NCBI GenBank assembly: GCA_036489775.1
Contig: DASXFC010000077.1
Coordinates: forward strand, 1-64,000
Direction: 5' to 3'
DNA from: Bog-473 sp036489775
GTDB lineage: Bacteria > Actinomycetota > Acidimicrobiia > Acidimicrobiales > RAAP-2
Length of the DNA stretch: 64,000 nt
Below the pieces are notes generated by a model, which made no database searches, had not been told where the DNA came from, and saw nothing but the letters and a program-made list of their open reading frames with translations. The position numbers and the translations under genes are program-made. Positions within the stretch are counted from its first letter, which is position 1. Each line of letters begins with the position of its first letter. Shown piece after piece: positions 8,884 through 16,837 of the stretch.

Positions 8884-9519
8884 ATGACCCCCGATGCTCA
8901 GGGAAGAATCGTCACCAATCAACGAGGCATTCGTTACGGCGAGGTGCTCGCTGTGTTTTCCGAGGGAGAGGAATTCACCGCACATGTCTATGGCACCCAG
9001 CTTCTCAATGACTGTCCCCAGGAACTCTGGGAAACACTCGTCCCAGCAGCCATTGCCGAGGAGCTCGGGGCCCTCATCGTCAAGCTGAATGGGCCACGGT
9101 ATTGGGTTCTGGACGGTCTTGGGTCAAAGAGCGCGCCTCTCGAGCCCGTCTTGCATGAATTCAACGGGCTTCTGATGCGTCGGATTGCCGTACTGGCGCT
9201 CGGCACGAATCCTGCTCAGGTCCCGTACACGGTGCGCAAGGTGGACCGGCGAGTCTCCATGTTCTTCGACGCCGGCTCCGCCGTCTACGAGCTGATCGAC
9301 CCCGACGGGCTCTCTTATGTCATGCAGGCATATTGCACGGGGGTCGACACCACGATCGATGAGAACAGCCTCGCAGATCTCGGCGAGCGCCTCGCGCTCC
9401 CAACAGGCTGGAGCTTTCGAACGCGTGTTCTCCAAGAGGAGTTGATTGTCGATACGTCGCAATCAGTGGCAACGGTGCTCCAAGACGAGCTCGAGAACAC
9501 CTACACCCTGCCCTACTAA
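8884..9519 (+). CDS. Conserved hypothetical protein
   Basis: This 211-residue protein belongs to no family I can name. It is acidic to neutral, has no signal peptide or membrane segment, and contains a recognisable core ELGALIVKLNGPRYWVLDGL near 60-79 and a C-terminal EELIVDTSQSVATVLQDELE. The ending resembles a small globular domain rather than an enzyme active site. I chose the ATG at 8884, which has GGAGA upstream; an in-frame TTG at 8821 is behind a stronger GGAGG with long spacing and would add 21 residues. It follows the TetR gene and may share its transcript. Confidence 0.6.
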   Translation: MTPDAQGRIVTNQRGIRYGEVLAVFSEGEEFTAHVYGTQLLNDCPQELWETLVPAAIAEELGALIVKLNGPRYWVLDGLGSKSAPLEPVLHEFNGLLMRRIAVLALGTNPAQVPYTVRKVDRRVSMFFDAGSAVYELIDPDGLSYVMQAYCTGVDTTIDENSLADLGERLALPTGWSFRTRVLQEELIVDTSQSVATVLQDELENTYTLPY

Positions 9520-9533
9520 ACTGCGCTGCCCCC

Positions 9534-10373
9534 TTATGGGCCGGACCACGTTGTGACGTTGGCGCCGACGAACTGGTCGAACGAGACGGGATGGAGTTGA
9601 GTCAGCTCTTCGACGTGGAACGTCACCCGGTCTTCTGCGCCCTCGGCAATTACGAGGTCCATGATGGCGAGGGTTTGACCCTGGATTTCGGTGAGGCCGT
9701 TTGCCATATGTCGGGCCACCAGTTCATCGAAGGTGAGGGGGTGGTGGGTGATCTTGACGCCAAGGGCGGAGCTGAGTCGCCGGGCGACGTCGTCGTAGCT
9801 GAGGGGCTCAGGCCCGGTGAGTATGAAGTCGCCGTTTGGCGCCTCCCGTGAGGTGAGCGTGTGAGCAGCCGTTCGGGCGATATCCCAGGCACTAATGAAC
9901 GCGGCGCGTCCATGGCCCGCGGCGGTGTAGATCGCTCGCTCGTCCCTGATGGTGCGGGGGTGGTGGGGGCCTTCGCTCAGATTCTCCATGAACCACGACG
10001 GCCGGAGTACGGCCCACTCGACGTCCGAGGTCTGCAGCCAACCGTGCACCTTGCCCACTATCGGTCCGCCCGGCTCAATGGGCGACCCGCTGAGGAGAAC
10101 GAAACGCTCCACACCGCGATCGATCGCGAGTTCGGCGAAGCTGATCATCGTCTCGGCGGGATCGCCGATGCCCGGGGGTGCCACGAGGAAGACAGCGCCT
10201 ACCTCGTCGAGGGCGGCGGACCAACTGGTGGGATCCGCCCAATCGAACCTGATGCCACCGGGAGGGACCGATCGTGCCGCCGGAATCGCGAGCGCACCCT
10301 GTCCGTTCAGGACCTCGACCAGCCGGCCGCCAGTCTTCCCGGTGCCTCCGGTGACGAGGATACCGCGGCTCAT
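9534..10373 (-). CDS. NmrA-like NAD(P)-binding protein
   Basis: This 279-residue atypical short-chain dehydrogenase fold has GILVTGGTGKTGGRLVEVL at residues 4-22 as the dinucleotide loop and LLSGSPIEPG near the usual catalytic zone, without a clear YxxxK. The WFMENLSEG segment is typical of NmrA/HSCARG or ergot-alkaloid-type reductases. It acts on NAD(P)H as a redox sensor or reduces an unknown substrate. Its start overlaps the stop of the upstream SnoaL-like gene by 4 bases, so they form an operon. That operon is divergent from a TetR gene whose gap holds two operator repeats. Confidence 0.8.
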   Translation of the reverse strand: MSRGILVTGGTGKTGGRLVEVLNGQGALAIPAARSVPPGGIRFDWADPTSWSAALDEVGAVFLVAPPGIGDPAETMISFAELAIDRGVERFVLLSGSPIEPGGPIVGKVHGWLQTSDVEWAVLRPSWFMENLSEGPHHPRTIRDERAIYTAAGHGRAAFISAWDIARTAAHTLTSREAPNGDFILTGPEPLSYDDVARRLSSALGVKITHHPLTFDELVARHMANGLTEIQGQTLAIMDLVIAEGAEDRVTFHVEELTQLHPVSFDQFVGANVTTWSGP

Positions 10374-10792
10374 CCGAAGGCCTCGGCCGAGATCAGCGGG
10401 TTCCAGTACTCGCGGTAGTGGGCCAGCTTGCCATCCTTGGTCTCGCCGATGATGACGAACTGCTGGTTATAGGGCCTTCCGGTCTCGGTGGCGGTGCCCC
10501 GGATCGTCATTTCCACCACTGCAACGTGGGGGTCCAGGCCGAGATGCACGCGGAGCTCATCAACGCCCTCAATCGAGATGCGTCCGGGATATTGCGTCAT
10601 GTACTCGAGGATGTCATCCTTCCCGCACAAGCGGTTCGGGCGGCCTTTCGCTGCGAAGGGAAACTCGCAGACACCGTCGTCAGCCCATAACTCGATCCAT
10701 TCGTCGAAACGTTGCTCGGTGATCAGGGTCTGATACGCCTGCATGAGTGCGACGGTCTGGTCGCGGACTGCTTGGTCGTCGGGAGTCGTCAT
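10370..10792 (-). CDS. NTF2-fold (SnoaL-like) protein
   Basis: This 140-residue single-domain protein has a cone-shaped NTF2 fold, shown by the helix MQAYQTLITEQRFDEWIELW, then strands with DDGVCEFPFAAKGRP, and the C-terminal GKLAHYREYWNPLISAEAFG. Such proteins are isomerases, cyclases, hydrolases or binding proteins for small polar lipids; nothing here sets the substrate. It is the first gene of a two-gene operon with the NmrA-like gene. The promoter lies in the 94-bp gap facing the TetR gene, so it is probably repressed by that regulator. Confidence 0.8.
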   Translation of the reverse strand: MTTPDDQAVRDQTVALMQAYQTLITEQRFDEWIELWADDGVCEFPFAAKGRPNRLCGKDDILEYMTQYPGRISIEGVDELRVHLGLDPHVAVVEMTIRGTATETGRPYNQQFVIIGETKDGKLAHYREYWNPLISAEAFG

Positions 10793-10817
10793 GCCATCAC
10801 TTCCGTATCATCGGAGC

Positions 10818-10864
10818 GGACCAGCGGTCCGGTTATCGGGATGTACTATACGGACCAGCAGTCC
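10818..10864. promoter_or_regulatory. Two direct copies of a GGACC/GGTCC operator
   Basis: GGACCAGCGGTCC (10818-10830) and GGACCAGCAGTCC (10852-10864) are 13-bp inverted repeats with an AGC centre. They stand 34 bases apart in the divergent gap between the SnoaL/NmrA operon and a TetR gene. TACTAT (10844-10849) between them could be a -10 box. The second copy ends 22 bases before the TetR GTG start. Confidence 0.65.
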
Positions 10865-10886
10865 ACTTGGCAAGGGGAGTCGATTC

Positions 10887-11477
10887 GTGACGCAGGTTGA
10901 AAGAGCCGACGCTGCTCGCAACCGACAGGCGATCCTCGACGCCGCCGACGAGCTATTCGCTTCAGCGGAAACTCCTGCAAGCGTGTCCATGGACGACATC
11001 GCCCGGGCCGCCGGCGTGGGGAAGGGGACCCTGTTTCGCCGCTTTGGAGATCGCAGCAACCTCATCCGGCAGGTCTACGCGTCCAGAATCAGCCCCGTCC
11101 GCGCTCAGATCGAATCCGGACCTCGGCCGCTCGGACCGGCCACGCCGCCGCTTGAACGCGTCGCCGCCATCATTGACGCAATCGCCCTAGTCAAGATCGA
11201 CAACGTCCACCTCATGACCGCTCTCGAGGGAGGGACCGCAGGAACATCAGCCTCACACTTCAATTCACCTGACTACAACGACGTCCACCTGCTGCTCTCG
11301 AACTTGATCAATCAACACAAGACGACCCCGAAAGCCCCATGGACGGCGCACGTCCTCCTCGGGACAGTCCGAGCGGATTTTCTCCGGCATCTCATCGAGG
11401 TCGAGGGCATGACCGGCAAGCAGATCCGATCGCAGCTGAGGGCACTCGTCTGGAACACCGTCGAAGCCTCCAATTAG
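10887..11477 (+). CDS. TetR family transcriptional regulator
   Basis: This 196-residue regulator has a helix-turn-helix with SMDDIARAAGVGKGTLFRRF at about residues 33-52 and a C-terminal helical domain of the SBP/TetR type. I start at GTG 10887, which has GGGGAG 7 bases upstream and lies just after the second operator copy. Longer in-frame starts would run through the operators and are unlikely. Divergent from the SnoaL/NmrA operon, it probably controls both directions through the two GGACC/GGTCC repeats. The inducer is unknown. Confidence 0.85.
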   Translation: MTQVERADAARNRQAILDAADELFASAETPASVSMDDIARAAGVGKGTLFRRFGDRSNLIRQVYASRISPVRAQIESGPRPLGPATPPLERVAAIIDAIALVKIDNVHLMTALEGGTAGTSASHFNSPDYNDVHLLLSNLINQHKTTPKAPWTAHVLLGTVRADFLRHLIEVEGMTGKQIRSQLRALVWNTVEASN

Positions 11478-11620
11478 GCCCTCGACGTCCTGCCCGGTCT
11501 AGGCGGAGACCCAGATCGACTGGAAGTCGAGGGTCGGCCAGCGGAAACCATTGAGCGATTCGCACGGCCGTCGATCAGCGGCTGATTTTTCAGAACCTAC
11601 CGGGGTCGATGTCAAGGCGA

Positions 11621-12445
11621 TCACGTCGTGGCGTCAGCCCGGAAGATCGGCCAGCCGATCTCGGTCTCCCAATCATCAGGATTCGGAGAATCATAGGAGT
11701 CCCGCAGGTAGTACTCCCGTAGCGGGCCATCGACGCTTATCTCGTGGGTGGTGGCGTACGAGCCGAGTGTCGCGTAGGTGATGTCGGCATCGGCTAGGGA
11801 CCCGTGGTGCACCGCCACGACCAGCTCAGCGGCCGGCACCACGAACGGCACGACCCGCCCGATCGCACGCGCCGAGCCTTCGACGGGGATGAATACCGTC
11901 GCTTGGCCCCGGTCGTGCTGGTAGAGGTCGCTGGCAAACAGTCCGCCGGCCGGGCCAGCCTTCGACAGGCCTTGGGCGCGTACGGTGGCGTGCAGCTCGC
12001 CGAGGGCACCTTGCCACCACGCCAGGACATCGGCTCGGTCCACGACCTCTTCGATGCCCAGGGCCGGAATGGCCCCCACGCTGCGATGCTCGACTGCCCG
12101 GTCGGTCTCGGGGTGCTCGAGGAGCGTTCGCAGCGACGCGACCGCTCCCTGGGTGCGGGCCAGCTGCGTCTCCAGTCGATCGAGGTGCGAGGCGATCAGG
12201 GCGTTGCGAGATGGCGCGTCCGGGGCGGCCAGCACGGCCTTGACGTCAGTGACCGGCATTTCCAGGTCACGGAGTCGCCGGATGACCTGGGCGGTGGGGA
12301 CCTGCTCGGGGGAGTAGCGCCGGTAGCCGGTATGCCGGTCCACTTCCGCCGGCTCGAGCAGTCCCACCTCGTGATAGTGGTGCAGCGTCTTTACGCTCAG
12401 GTGCGTCATCTTCGAGAAGTCGCCAATGGCGAGCACCGCAGTCAC
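11621..12445 (-). CDS. MerR family regulator with GyrI-like effector domain
   Basis: This 274-residue protein has an N-terminal winged helix with GDFSKMTHLSVKTLHHYHE and the family signature TGYRRYSPEQV, a dimerising coiled coil at about 75-115, then a C-terminal GyrI-like ligand-binding domain (about 120-274). The architecture is that of BmrR-type multidrug sensors, which activate promoters with a long spacer. The GTG at 12445 coincides with the expected transcription start of a MerR-type promoter on the same strand, so its message may be leaderless. The divergent NTF2-fold gene is its likely target. No cysteine metal site is seen. Confidence 0.87.
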   Translation of the reverse strand: MTAVLAIGDFSKMTHLSVKTLHHYHEVGLLEPAEVDRHTGYRRYSPEQVPTAQVIRRLRDLEMPVTDVKAVLAAPDAPSRNALIASHLDRLETQLARTQGAVASLRTLLEHPETDRAVEHRSVGAIPALGIEEVVDRADVLAWWQGALGELHATVRAQGLSKAGPAGGLFASDLYQHDRGQATVFIPVEGSARAIGRVVPFVVPAAELVVAVHHGSLADADITYATLGSYATTHEISVDGPLREYYLRDSYDSPNPDDWETEIGWPIFRADATT

Positions 12446-12451
12446 GTCACC

Positions 12452-12482
12452 AGTGTGAACCCTCCCCCAACCGGAGGGTCAA
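12452..12482 (-). promoter_or_regulatory. MerR-type promoter/operator of the MerR gene
   Basis: On the minus strand a -35 TTGACC (12482-12477) and a -10 CACACT (12457-12452) are separated by 19 bases, the long spacer typical of MerR promoters. The inverted repeat ACCCTCC-N7-GGAGGGT (12459-12479) fills the spacer. The predicted start of transcription falls on or next to the GTG at 12445. Confidence 0.65.
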
Positions 12483-12497
12483 GCCAGACGAAGCCTC

Positions 12498-12528
12498 TTG
12501 ACCATCCCCAGCCGGAGTCCGCACCCTG
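12498..12528 (+). promoter_or_regulatory. Second, imperfect MerR-type site facing the NTF2-fold gene
   Basis: TTGACC (12498-12503) on the plus strand is followed by ATCCCCAGCCGGAG, a degenerate copy of the neighbouring MerR repeat (CCTCCCCCAACCGGAG). With a 19-base spacer the -10 would be the poor ACCCTG at 12523-12528, as expected for an activator-dependent promoter. Confidence 0.4.
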
Positions 12529-12572
12529 GAGGTACCGGCCGCAAGGCCAGCAACCAGAAGAGGAGGAACGCC

Positions 12573-12953
12573 ATGACCGACACCCCCAGTCCCACCCCGA
12601 CCCTCACGGGCGTCGTGGCCCGGCACCTCGCGGCGGTGAACGCCTTCGACGAGGACGCCATCGTCGCTACGTTCGCCGACGATGCCTTGGTCAACGACGC
12701 CCACCGGGAATTCTGGGGCGCATCGGCCATTCGTCGGTGGGTGGCCAAGGAGATGGTCGGCGACAGGGTCACTGTGGAGGTCACCGAGGTTCTCGGCCAC
12801 TACGGCGATACCGTCGTCCGTGGCCGCTACGACGGCGAGTTCGACAAGACCCACCTTCCCCCCGGCGATCTCATTCTGACCAACTACTTCGTCGTCCGCG
12901 ACGACAAGATCGTCAGCATGATCGTGATACGCAACACCCCAGCTGAGTGCTGA
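12573..12953 (+). CDS. NTF2-fold (SnoaL-like) protein
   Basis: This 126-residue NTF2-fold protein has helix VVARHLAAVNAFDEDAIVATF, then FADDALVNDAHREFWG and the closing strand pair TNYFVVRDDKIVSMIVIRN. The ATG at 12573 has AGGAGG 6 bases upstream; an ATT/ATG-like start at 12498 would run through the promoter. It is divergent from the MerR gene and likely activated by it. Its substrate is unknown. It is one of four small NTF2-fold proteins in the window, none close enough in sequence to look like a recent duplicate. Confidence 0.8.
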   Translation: MTDTPSPTPTLTGVVARHLAAVNAFDEDAIVATFADDALVNDAHREFWGASAIRRWVAKEMVGDRVTVEVTEVLGHYGDTVVRGRYDGEFDKTHLPPGDLILTNYFVVRDDKIVSMIVIRNTPAEC

Positions 12954-13341
12954 ACGAGGAGCACCCCTCAACGCCCGCGCGGAGGTGCCCCGGCCGACGC
13001 CCTCCGCCAGGGGTGAAGGTGCGGCAGCCTGAAGGGGAGGAAGGCCAAATCCACGCACTGACCGAGGCGATGGCTGGTGGACAGTTGGAATCCCGGCGCT
13101 TCAGCGAACCGGCTTCCCAGTCGCCCTCGCTGACGGGCTGGTCGACTTCGGATTCCAGGTGATGCCCGCCGTCAGCTGACTCGGCGCCGACCATCAGCTG
13201 GGTTCAGGAGCGAGCGTGCCACGGCTCCTCGGGCCAGGGCCCAGCCGCACCACAGAGCGGCGGTCTTCACGTCAGCGTCGATCCCCGCGATCTGCCAATC
13301 TGGGGATTCCGAACAGATCCAAACCACGATTGAGAGCGTTT
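12954..13341. other. 388-bp stretch without a recognised gene
   Basis: This gap lies between the NTF2-fold gene and the DksA-like gene. Open frames cross it on the plus strand but have no ribosome site, no family motif and an Arg/Pro/Ser-rich composition typical of shadow frames. I see no repeat, RNA gene or clear promoter. Confidence 0.5.
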
Positions 13342-13677
13342 ATGGAACGAGCGAAGGCCAAGGAACAATTAGACGCAGAACGCCTCCGTTTAGAGCAGCA
13401 ACTGGCTCAGATGGATCAAGAGGGCGGCAATGATCGGACGGCGGCGAACCAGGAGGGCGACATGTTCGATTCTGCCGAGCCGCTGACCGAAGAGGGAACC
13501 GACAACTCGATCAAGACGCAGCTTCAGGACAGGCTGGCGGCGGTCGAGCGAGCGGAAAAGCGTCTTGCTGATGGCACGTATGGCCTCTCTGTTCGCAGTG
13601 GGCAACCCATTCCGGATGATCGTCTTGAAGCCGACCCGGCCGCTGAGTTGACCGTCGAAGAGGCCGCGTCGAAATAG
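13342..13677 (+). CDS. DksA/TraR-like protein lacking zinc-finger cysteines
   Basis: In this 111-residue protein an N-terminal coiled coil (KEQLDAERLRLEQQLAQMDQ) leads to the linker with AEPLTEEGTDNSIKTQLQ and then the family tail GTYGLSVRSGQPIPDDRLEA. The layout copies DksA/TraR proteins, where GTYG-C-x2-C-G-x-PI-x(3)-RL-C-x2-C binds zinc; all four cysteine positions are here Ser or other residues. DksA proteins enter the RNA polymerase secondary channel. The start ATG at 13342 has only a weak ribosome site; a longer in-frame start at 13216 adds an Arg/Ser-rich extension that looks non-coding. Function is inferred from fold only. Confidence 0.7.
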   Translation: MERAKAKEQLDAERLRLEQQLAQMDQEGGNDRTAANQEGDMFDSAEPLTEEGTDNSIKTQLQDRLAAVERAEKRLADGTYGLSVRSGQPIPDDRLEADPAAELTVEEAASK

Positions 13678-13804
13678 CAAGCCCCGGCAGAGGGATGGCG
13701 TAGGCGCCTAGCCGACCTGTTTTCTGAAGACGTACACGCGTTTCGCGATCCTCGTCCCCGCTGGCGAGAGGCAGATTGCTGGATACCGGCGAAAAGAAAG
13801 CCCG

Positions 13805-15070
13805 TCAAGCTGGGTCGGACTTCACCGCGCTGAGACGGGCCTGCAGGAGGCGCTGTTCCGCTTCGGTCGGAGCCAGATTCACGGCAGTGCGCAGTCGTTT
13901 GGCGGCGTCGCTCGTGCGGCCAAGCCGGCGCAGGTTGTCGGCCAGGGCTGCGTGCCAGAGGTGAGAGCGTTCCAAGCCATTTATGGCCTCCAAAGCCGCC
14001 AGTCCTGCTTCGGGGCCGTCGCGCTCGGTGAGGGCGACGGCTCGGTTGAGCGCAACCACGGGATTGGAGGCCATCGACCCGAGCAAGTCGTAAAGGCCGA
14101 CGATGCGGTCCCAGTTTGTCTCCTGCCAGCTCGGGGCGGTTGAGTGGGCGGCCGAGAGATGGGCTTGGAGTTCGTAGGGTCCCGCCGCGCCGCCCGATCG
14201 GGTCACCGCATCAGACAGCCACACCGCCCCTTCGACGATCGCCGCTTGGTTCCACAGACTCCGATCCTGATCGGCCAGGGTGATCGGGTTCCCGGCGGGA
14301 TCCGCGCGTGCCGGAGAGCGTGCCGAGGTGAACAGCAAGAGGGCCAGGAGCGAAAGCACTTCCGGCTCGTCCGGTATCAACTCAACCAGCAATCGGGCTA
14401 GGCGCATCGCCTCGGCCTCGAGGTCGACCCGAGTCACCATGTCCCCACCGGTGGGGGAGTGCGCCTCGGCAGCGATCAGGTACACCACCGTCAGCACTGC
14501 GGCCAGCCGGTCGGGGAGCTCCGCGTCGGACGGGATGACGTAGGGGATATGGGCCGTGGCGACCTTGGCCCTAGCCCGCACCAGGCGCTTGGCCATTGTG
14601 GCCTCCGGCACCAGGAAGGCCCGGGCGATCGCGGCGACCTCGAGCCGAGCCAGGGCGCGCAGCGCCAAGGCCACCTGGGCCTCACGGCCGAGGGCCGGGT
14701 GGCAACAGGTGAAGACCAAGCGCAGCATGTCGTCGCGCAGCACCCTCTCCGACTCCATGGTCTCGATCACCTCCTCGATCTGGTCTGTGACGATCTGGGT
14801 TCCCCATCGGAAGGCCGCGGTCTCCTTGGTGAATCGGGCTGACTCCCGTCGCAGCATGTCAAGAGCCTTGCGCCGAGCGACCACGGTCAACCATGCCCGG
14901 GGGCTGTCTGGTATCCCGGCTCTGGGCCAAGTCTCGATGGCGGCGATCGTGGCGTCGGAAAGGGCATCCTCGGCGACCGTCAAGTCGCCGAGCTGTCGAG
15001 TCAAGGTGGCGAGCACTCTCGGGCCTTCCGCCCTGAGCACCTCGACCAGGGCGTCATCGGTGGCGCTCAC
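13805..15070 (-). CDS. ECF sigma factor with C-terminal TPR-like domain (ECF42 type)
   Basis: This 421-residue protein has sigma-2 region RQLGDLTVAEDALSDATIAA near the N-terminus with PRAWLTVVARRKALDMLRRE as the region 2.4 stretch. Sigma-4 follows with ARLEVAAIARAFLVPEATMA. A roughly 200-residue helical TPR-like extension comes after it (for example GLYDLLGSMASNPVVALNRA). This extension and the YCII partner gene define ECF42. No anti-sigma factor is adjacent, as is usual for that group. The start is GTG at 15070, 8 bases after the YCII stop, so the pair is coupled. Confidence 0.88.
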   Translation of the reverse strand: MSATDDALVEVLRAEGPRVLATLTRQLGDLTVAEDALSDATIAAIETWPRAGIPDSPRAWLTVVARRKALDMLRRESARFTKETAAFRWGTQIVTDQIEEVIETMESERVLRDDMLRLVFTCCHPALGREAQVALALRALARLEVAAIARAFLVPEATMAKRLVRARAKVATAHIPYVIPSDAELPDRLAAVLTVVYLIAAEAHSPTGGDMVTRVDLEAEAMRLARLLVELIPDEPEVLSLLALLLFTSARSPARADPAGNPITLADQDRSLWNQAAIVEGAVWLSDAVTRSGGAAGPYELQAHLSAAHSTAPSWQETNWDRIVGLYDLLGSMASNPVVALNRAVALTERDGPEAGLAALEAINGLERSHLWHAALADNLRRLGRTSDAAKRLRTAVNLAPTEAEQRLLQARLSAVKSDPA

Positions 15071-15078
15071 GTGAAGGG

Positions 15079-15447
15079 CTATGAGGCGTGGGTGACGGGC
15101 GCGATCGGCCGAAGCTCGATCTTCCCCCCTCGCCAAGCGGCTGGGATCTGCGCTGCCCAGGCGATCGCCTCGTCGAGGTTGGCCGTCTCCAGCACAAAGT
15201 ACCCACCGAGGACTTCTTTGGCTTCGGCGTAGGGACCGTCGACCAGCATCACCTCGCCTCCTTTGCCACCCGAGAGGATGATGGTGGTCGACATGGCCAC
15301 CGAGTGGAGAGCCTCGCCGCCGCGCATGACCCCGGCGGCGGTGGCCCGCTGGGCGAACTCCGTGTACTCGTGGGAGAATTCGTTCTCAGGGGGTTCGTCC
15401 CAGTACTGGTCTCGGTCGTAGTACAACAGCGCTAGATACATCGCCAT
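15079..15447 (-). CDS. YCII-related (DGPF-domain) protein, partner of the ECF42 sigma factor
   Basis: This 122-residue single-domain YCII protein has MAMYLALLYYDRDQYW at the N-terminus and the DGPF-like motif DGPYAEAKEVLGGYFVLE near 76-93. YCII proteins are structurally close to muconolactone isomerase, and genes for them regularly precede ECF42 sigma factors; the role may be sensing or being the target. The ATG at 15447 has AAGGAAGGAG 9 bases upstream and is preferred over a far-upstream in-frame start that runs through non-coding sequence. It is first in the operon with the sigma gene. Confidence 0.85.
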   Translation of the reverse strand: MAMYLALLYYDRDQYWDEPPENEFSHEYTEFAQRATAAGVMRGGEALHSVAMSTTIILSGGKGGEVMLVDGPYAEAKEVLGGYFVLETANLDEAIAWAAQIPAAWRGGKIELRPIAPVTHAS

Positions 15448-15574
15448 CGTCGGCGACTCCTTCCTTGCCGCGGACCGCGCACCTGCATCCGTTGAAGTTA
15501 ACGCCCATCCGGCGATCCGGGCACGAGTGGGACTCCGATGGAGGCTGGAACCGCCCGCGCCCGAACGACGGCGC

Positions 15575-15988
15575 CTAGCCCGCAGGGCTGTTGTGGTAGG
15601 CGGCGACGTACCAGTTCCCGTCCCGATTGACGAGCACCCAAGTAGCGCGCACCAACGCCTCGGTCGGGACGACGTCCTGTCCGGGGAAGATGATCCCGCC
15701 TTCACTGACCACGATGGCTGTCTCATCAGTGAGGAATCGAATGTCCCGGGGGTGGTCGAAAGCCCGTGATCCCTGGAGCGGGCCAGCGAACCCCGCTGCC
15801 ATCGTGGTCAGGATCTCCTCACGATCCTTCTTGTAGATCCCAGGTTGGACCACGCTGGCATCATCGAGGTAACCGGCTACGAACGCCTCGGCGTCGTTCG
15901 CCTCCCACGCCACGTAGCCCCGCTTGAGAACGTCGAGAACGGCTTGCTGGTCGGCACTGGACGTCGTCGCGGCAGTCTTGTTCGTCAT
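15575..15988 (-). CDS. SgcJ/EcaC-family NTF2-fold protein
   Basis: This 137-residue protein has an NTF2 fold, with helix QQAVLDVLKRGYVAWEANDAEAF, then GYLDDASVVQPGIYKKDREE and the closing VLVNRDGNWYVAAYHNSPAG. The SgcJ/EcaC group is named after enediyne-cluster genes and is common in actinobacteria; the reaction is unknown. The RBS is AGGAG in the 20 bases before the ATG at 15988. It lies 127 bases upstream of the YCII/ECF42 operon on the same strand and could be expressed with it or be under that sigma factor, which is inference. Confidence 0.78.
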   Translation of the reverse strand: MTNKTAATTSSADQQAVLDVLKRGYVAWEANDAEAFVAGYLDDASVVQPGIYKKDREEILTTMAAGFAGPLQGSRAFDHPRDIRFLTDETAIVVSEGGIIFPGQDVVPTEALVRATWVLVNRDGNWYVAAYHNSPAG

Positions 15989-16385
15989 TGATCTCCTCGT
16001 TTCTCCTCGGTGTGGCGATCACCACCCGTTCAATGGACGGACAAGCTGGTCGGGAGAGGACACCTGATCGAGCGATTCATCCGAATTGATGGGAGTTGGC
16101 GTCAAATGGTGAACTGCTCCCTCGAAGCCAGCGCGCAGTTTTTCGGGACACGGCATGGGCGAACGGAGCAATGAATAGGGCACGCCCTGGGCGGCGGCAG
16201 AGGGCAAATTCCCTGACCAGGAGGCTTGTCGGGCTTCGTGTTCGAAGACGAATGGTGGTCGAGAACTCTCTGCCACCGGAAAAGTTGTAGACCGAAGCCA
16301 CCCGACGAAGAGGGCCGTCCTGTGTACGGTGCATCATCCCAACTGAGGTCCTACATTTCACCTGGAGTGGAAGGATTTAAGAGTC
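15989..16385. other. 397-bp divergent intergenic region
   Basis: This gap lies between two divergently transcribed NTF2-fold genes and must hold both promoters. I found no convincing -35/-10 pair, long inverted repeat or coding motif. GGAAGGA about 12 bases before 16386 is the ribosome site of the right-hand gene. Confidence 0.45.
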
Positions 16386-16799
16386 ATGGTGGATTCCCGC
16401 GTCACGGTGGCCGCAGACTTTTTTCAGAAGTTTTTTAGAGGCGATGTTTCGGCCGCCTGCGAGCTCCTCGATCCCCAGGTCGTGGACGTCGTACCCGGAA
16501 GACACGCACCCTCGGGGGTCTTTCACGGCGTTCAAGCTGTTGCGGAGCACCTTTCAGCTTTTCTCCGACTCGCTGAGGACCCAATCGATGTCCTCCAATG
16601 GGAGGATTGGATGGCTGGGGTCAACAATGTCGCTGGGCTTGTGCAGATTCATCTGCAGCGCGAAGGGCAACGGCACGACTTCCAGGTCATCTTTCTCGTT
16701 TCGGTGACCGAAGACGGCGGACGACATCGGATCTCGAGGATCGAATCCTTCTACAGCGATCAAGCAGCATTTGATCGCTTCTTCTCAGTCGAGCCATAG
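16386..16799 (+). CDS. NTF2-fold (SnoaL-like) protein
   Basis: In this 137-residue protein, helix VAADFFQKFFRGDVSAACELL is followed by DPQVVDVVPGRHAPSGVFHG and HDFQVIFLVSVTEDGGRHRI, with RISRIESFYSDQAAFDRFF as the last strand and helix. This is a single SnoaL-like domain with His and Asp residues in the pocket region, but no assignable reaction. It ends 38 bases before the second GH15 gene and may share its transcript. It is transcribed away from the SgcJ-like gene. Confidence 0.75.
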   Translation: MVDSRVTVAADFFQKFFRGDVSAACELLDPQVVDVVPGRHAPSGVFHGVQAVAEHLSAFLRLAEDPIDVLQWEDWMAGVNNVAGLVQIHLQREGQRHDFQVIFLVSVTEDGGRHRISRIESFYSDQAAFDRFFSVEP

Positions 16800-16837
16800 C
16801 CGGGTCGACCCAGAAACTGGAGCCCGGAGGAGGGGCC

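Noticed and set aside
11479..11534. CCCTCGAC/GTCGAGGG inverted repeat between convergent genes
   Set aside because: Arms of 8 bp across a 40-base loop are expected by chance in GC-rich DNA, and no T run follows.
13695..13711. GC-rich palindrome (TAGGCGCCTA core) as a terminator
   Set aside because: There is no clear T run in either direction and the stem is short, so a terminator call is not supported.
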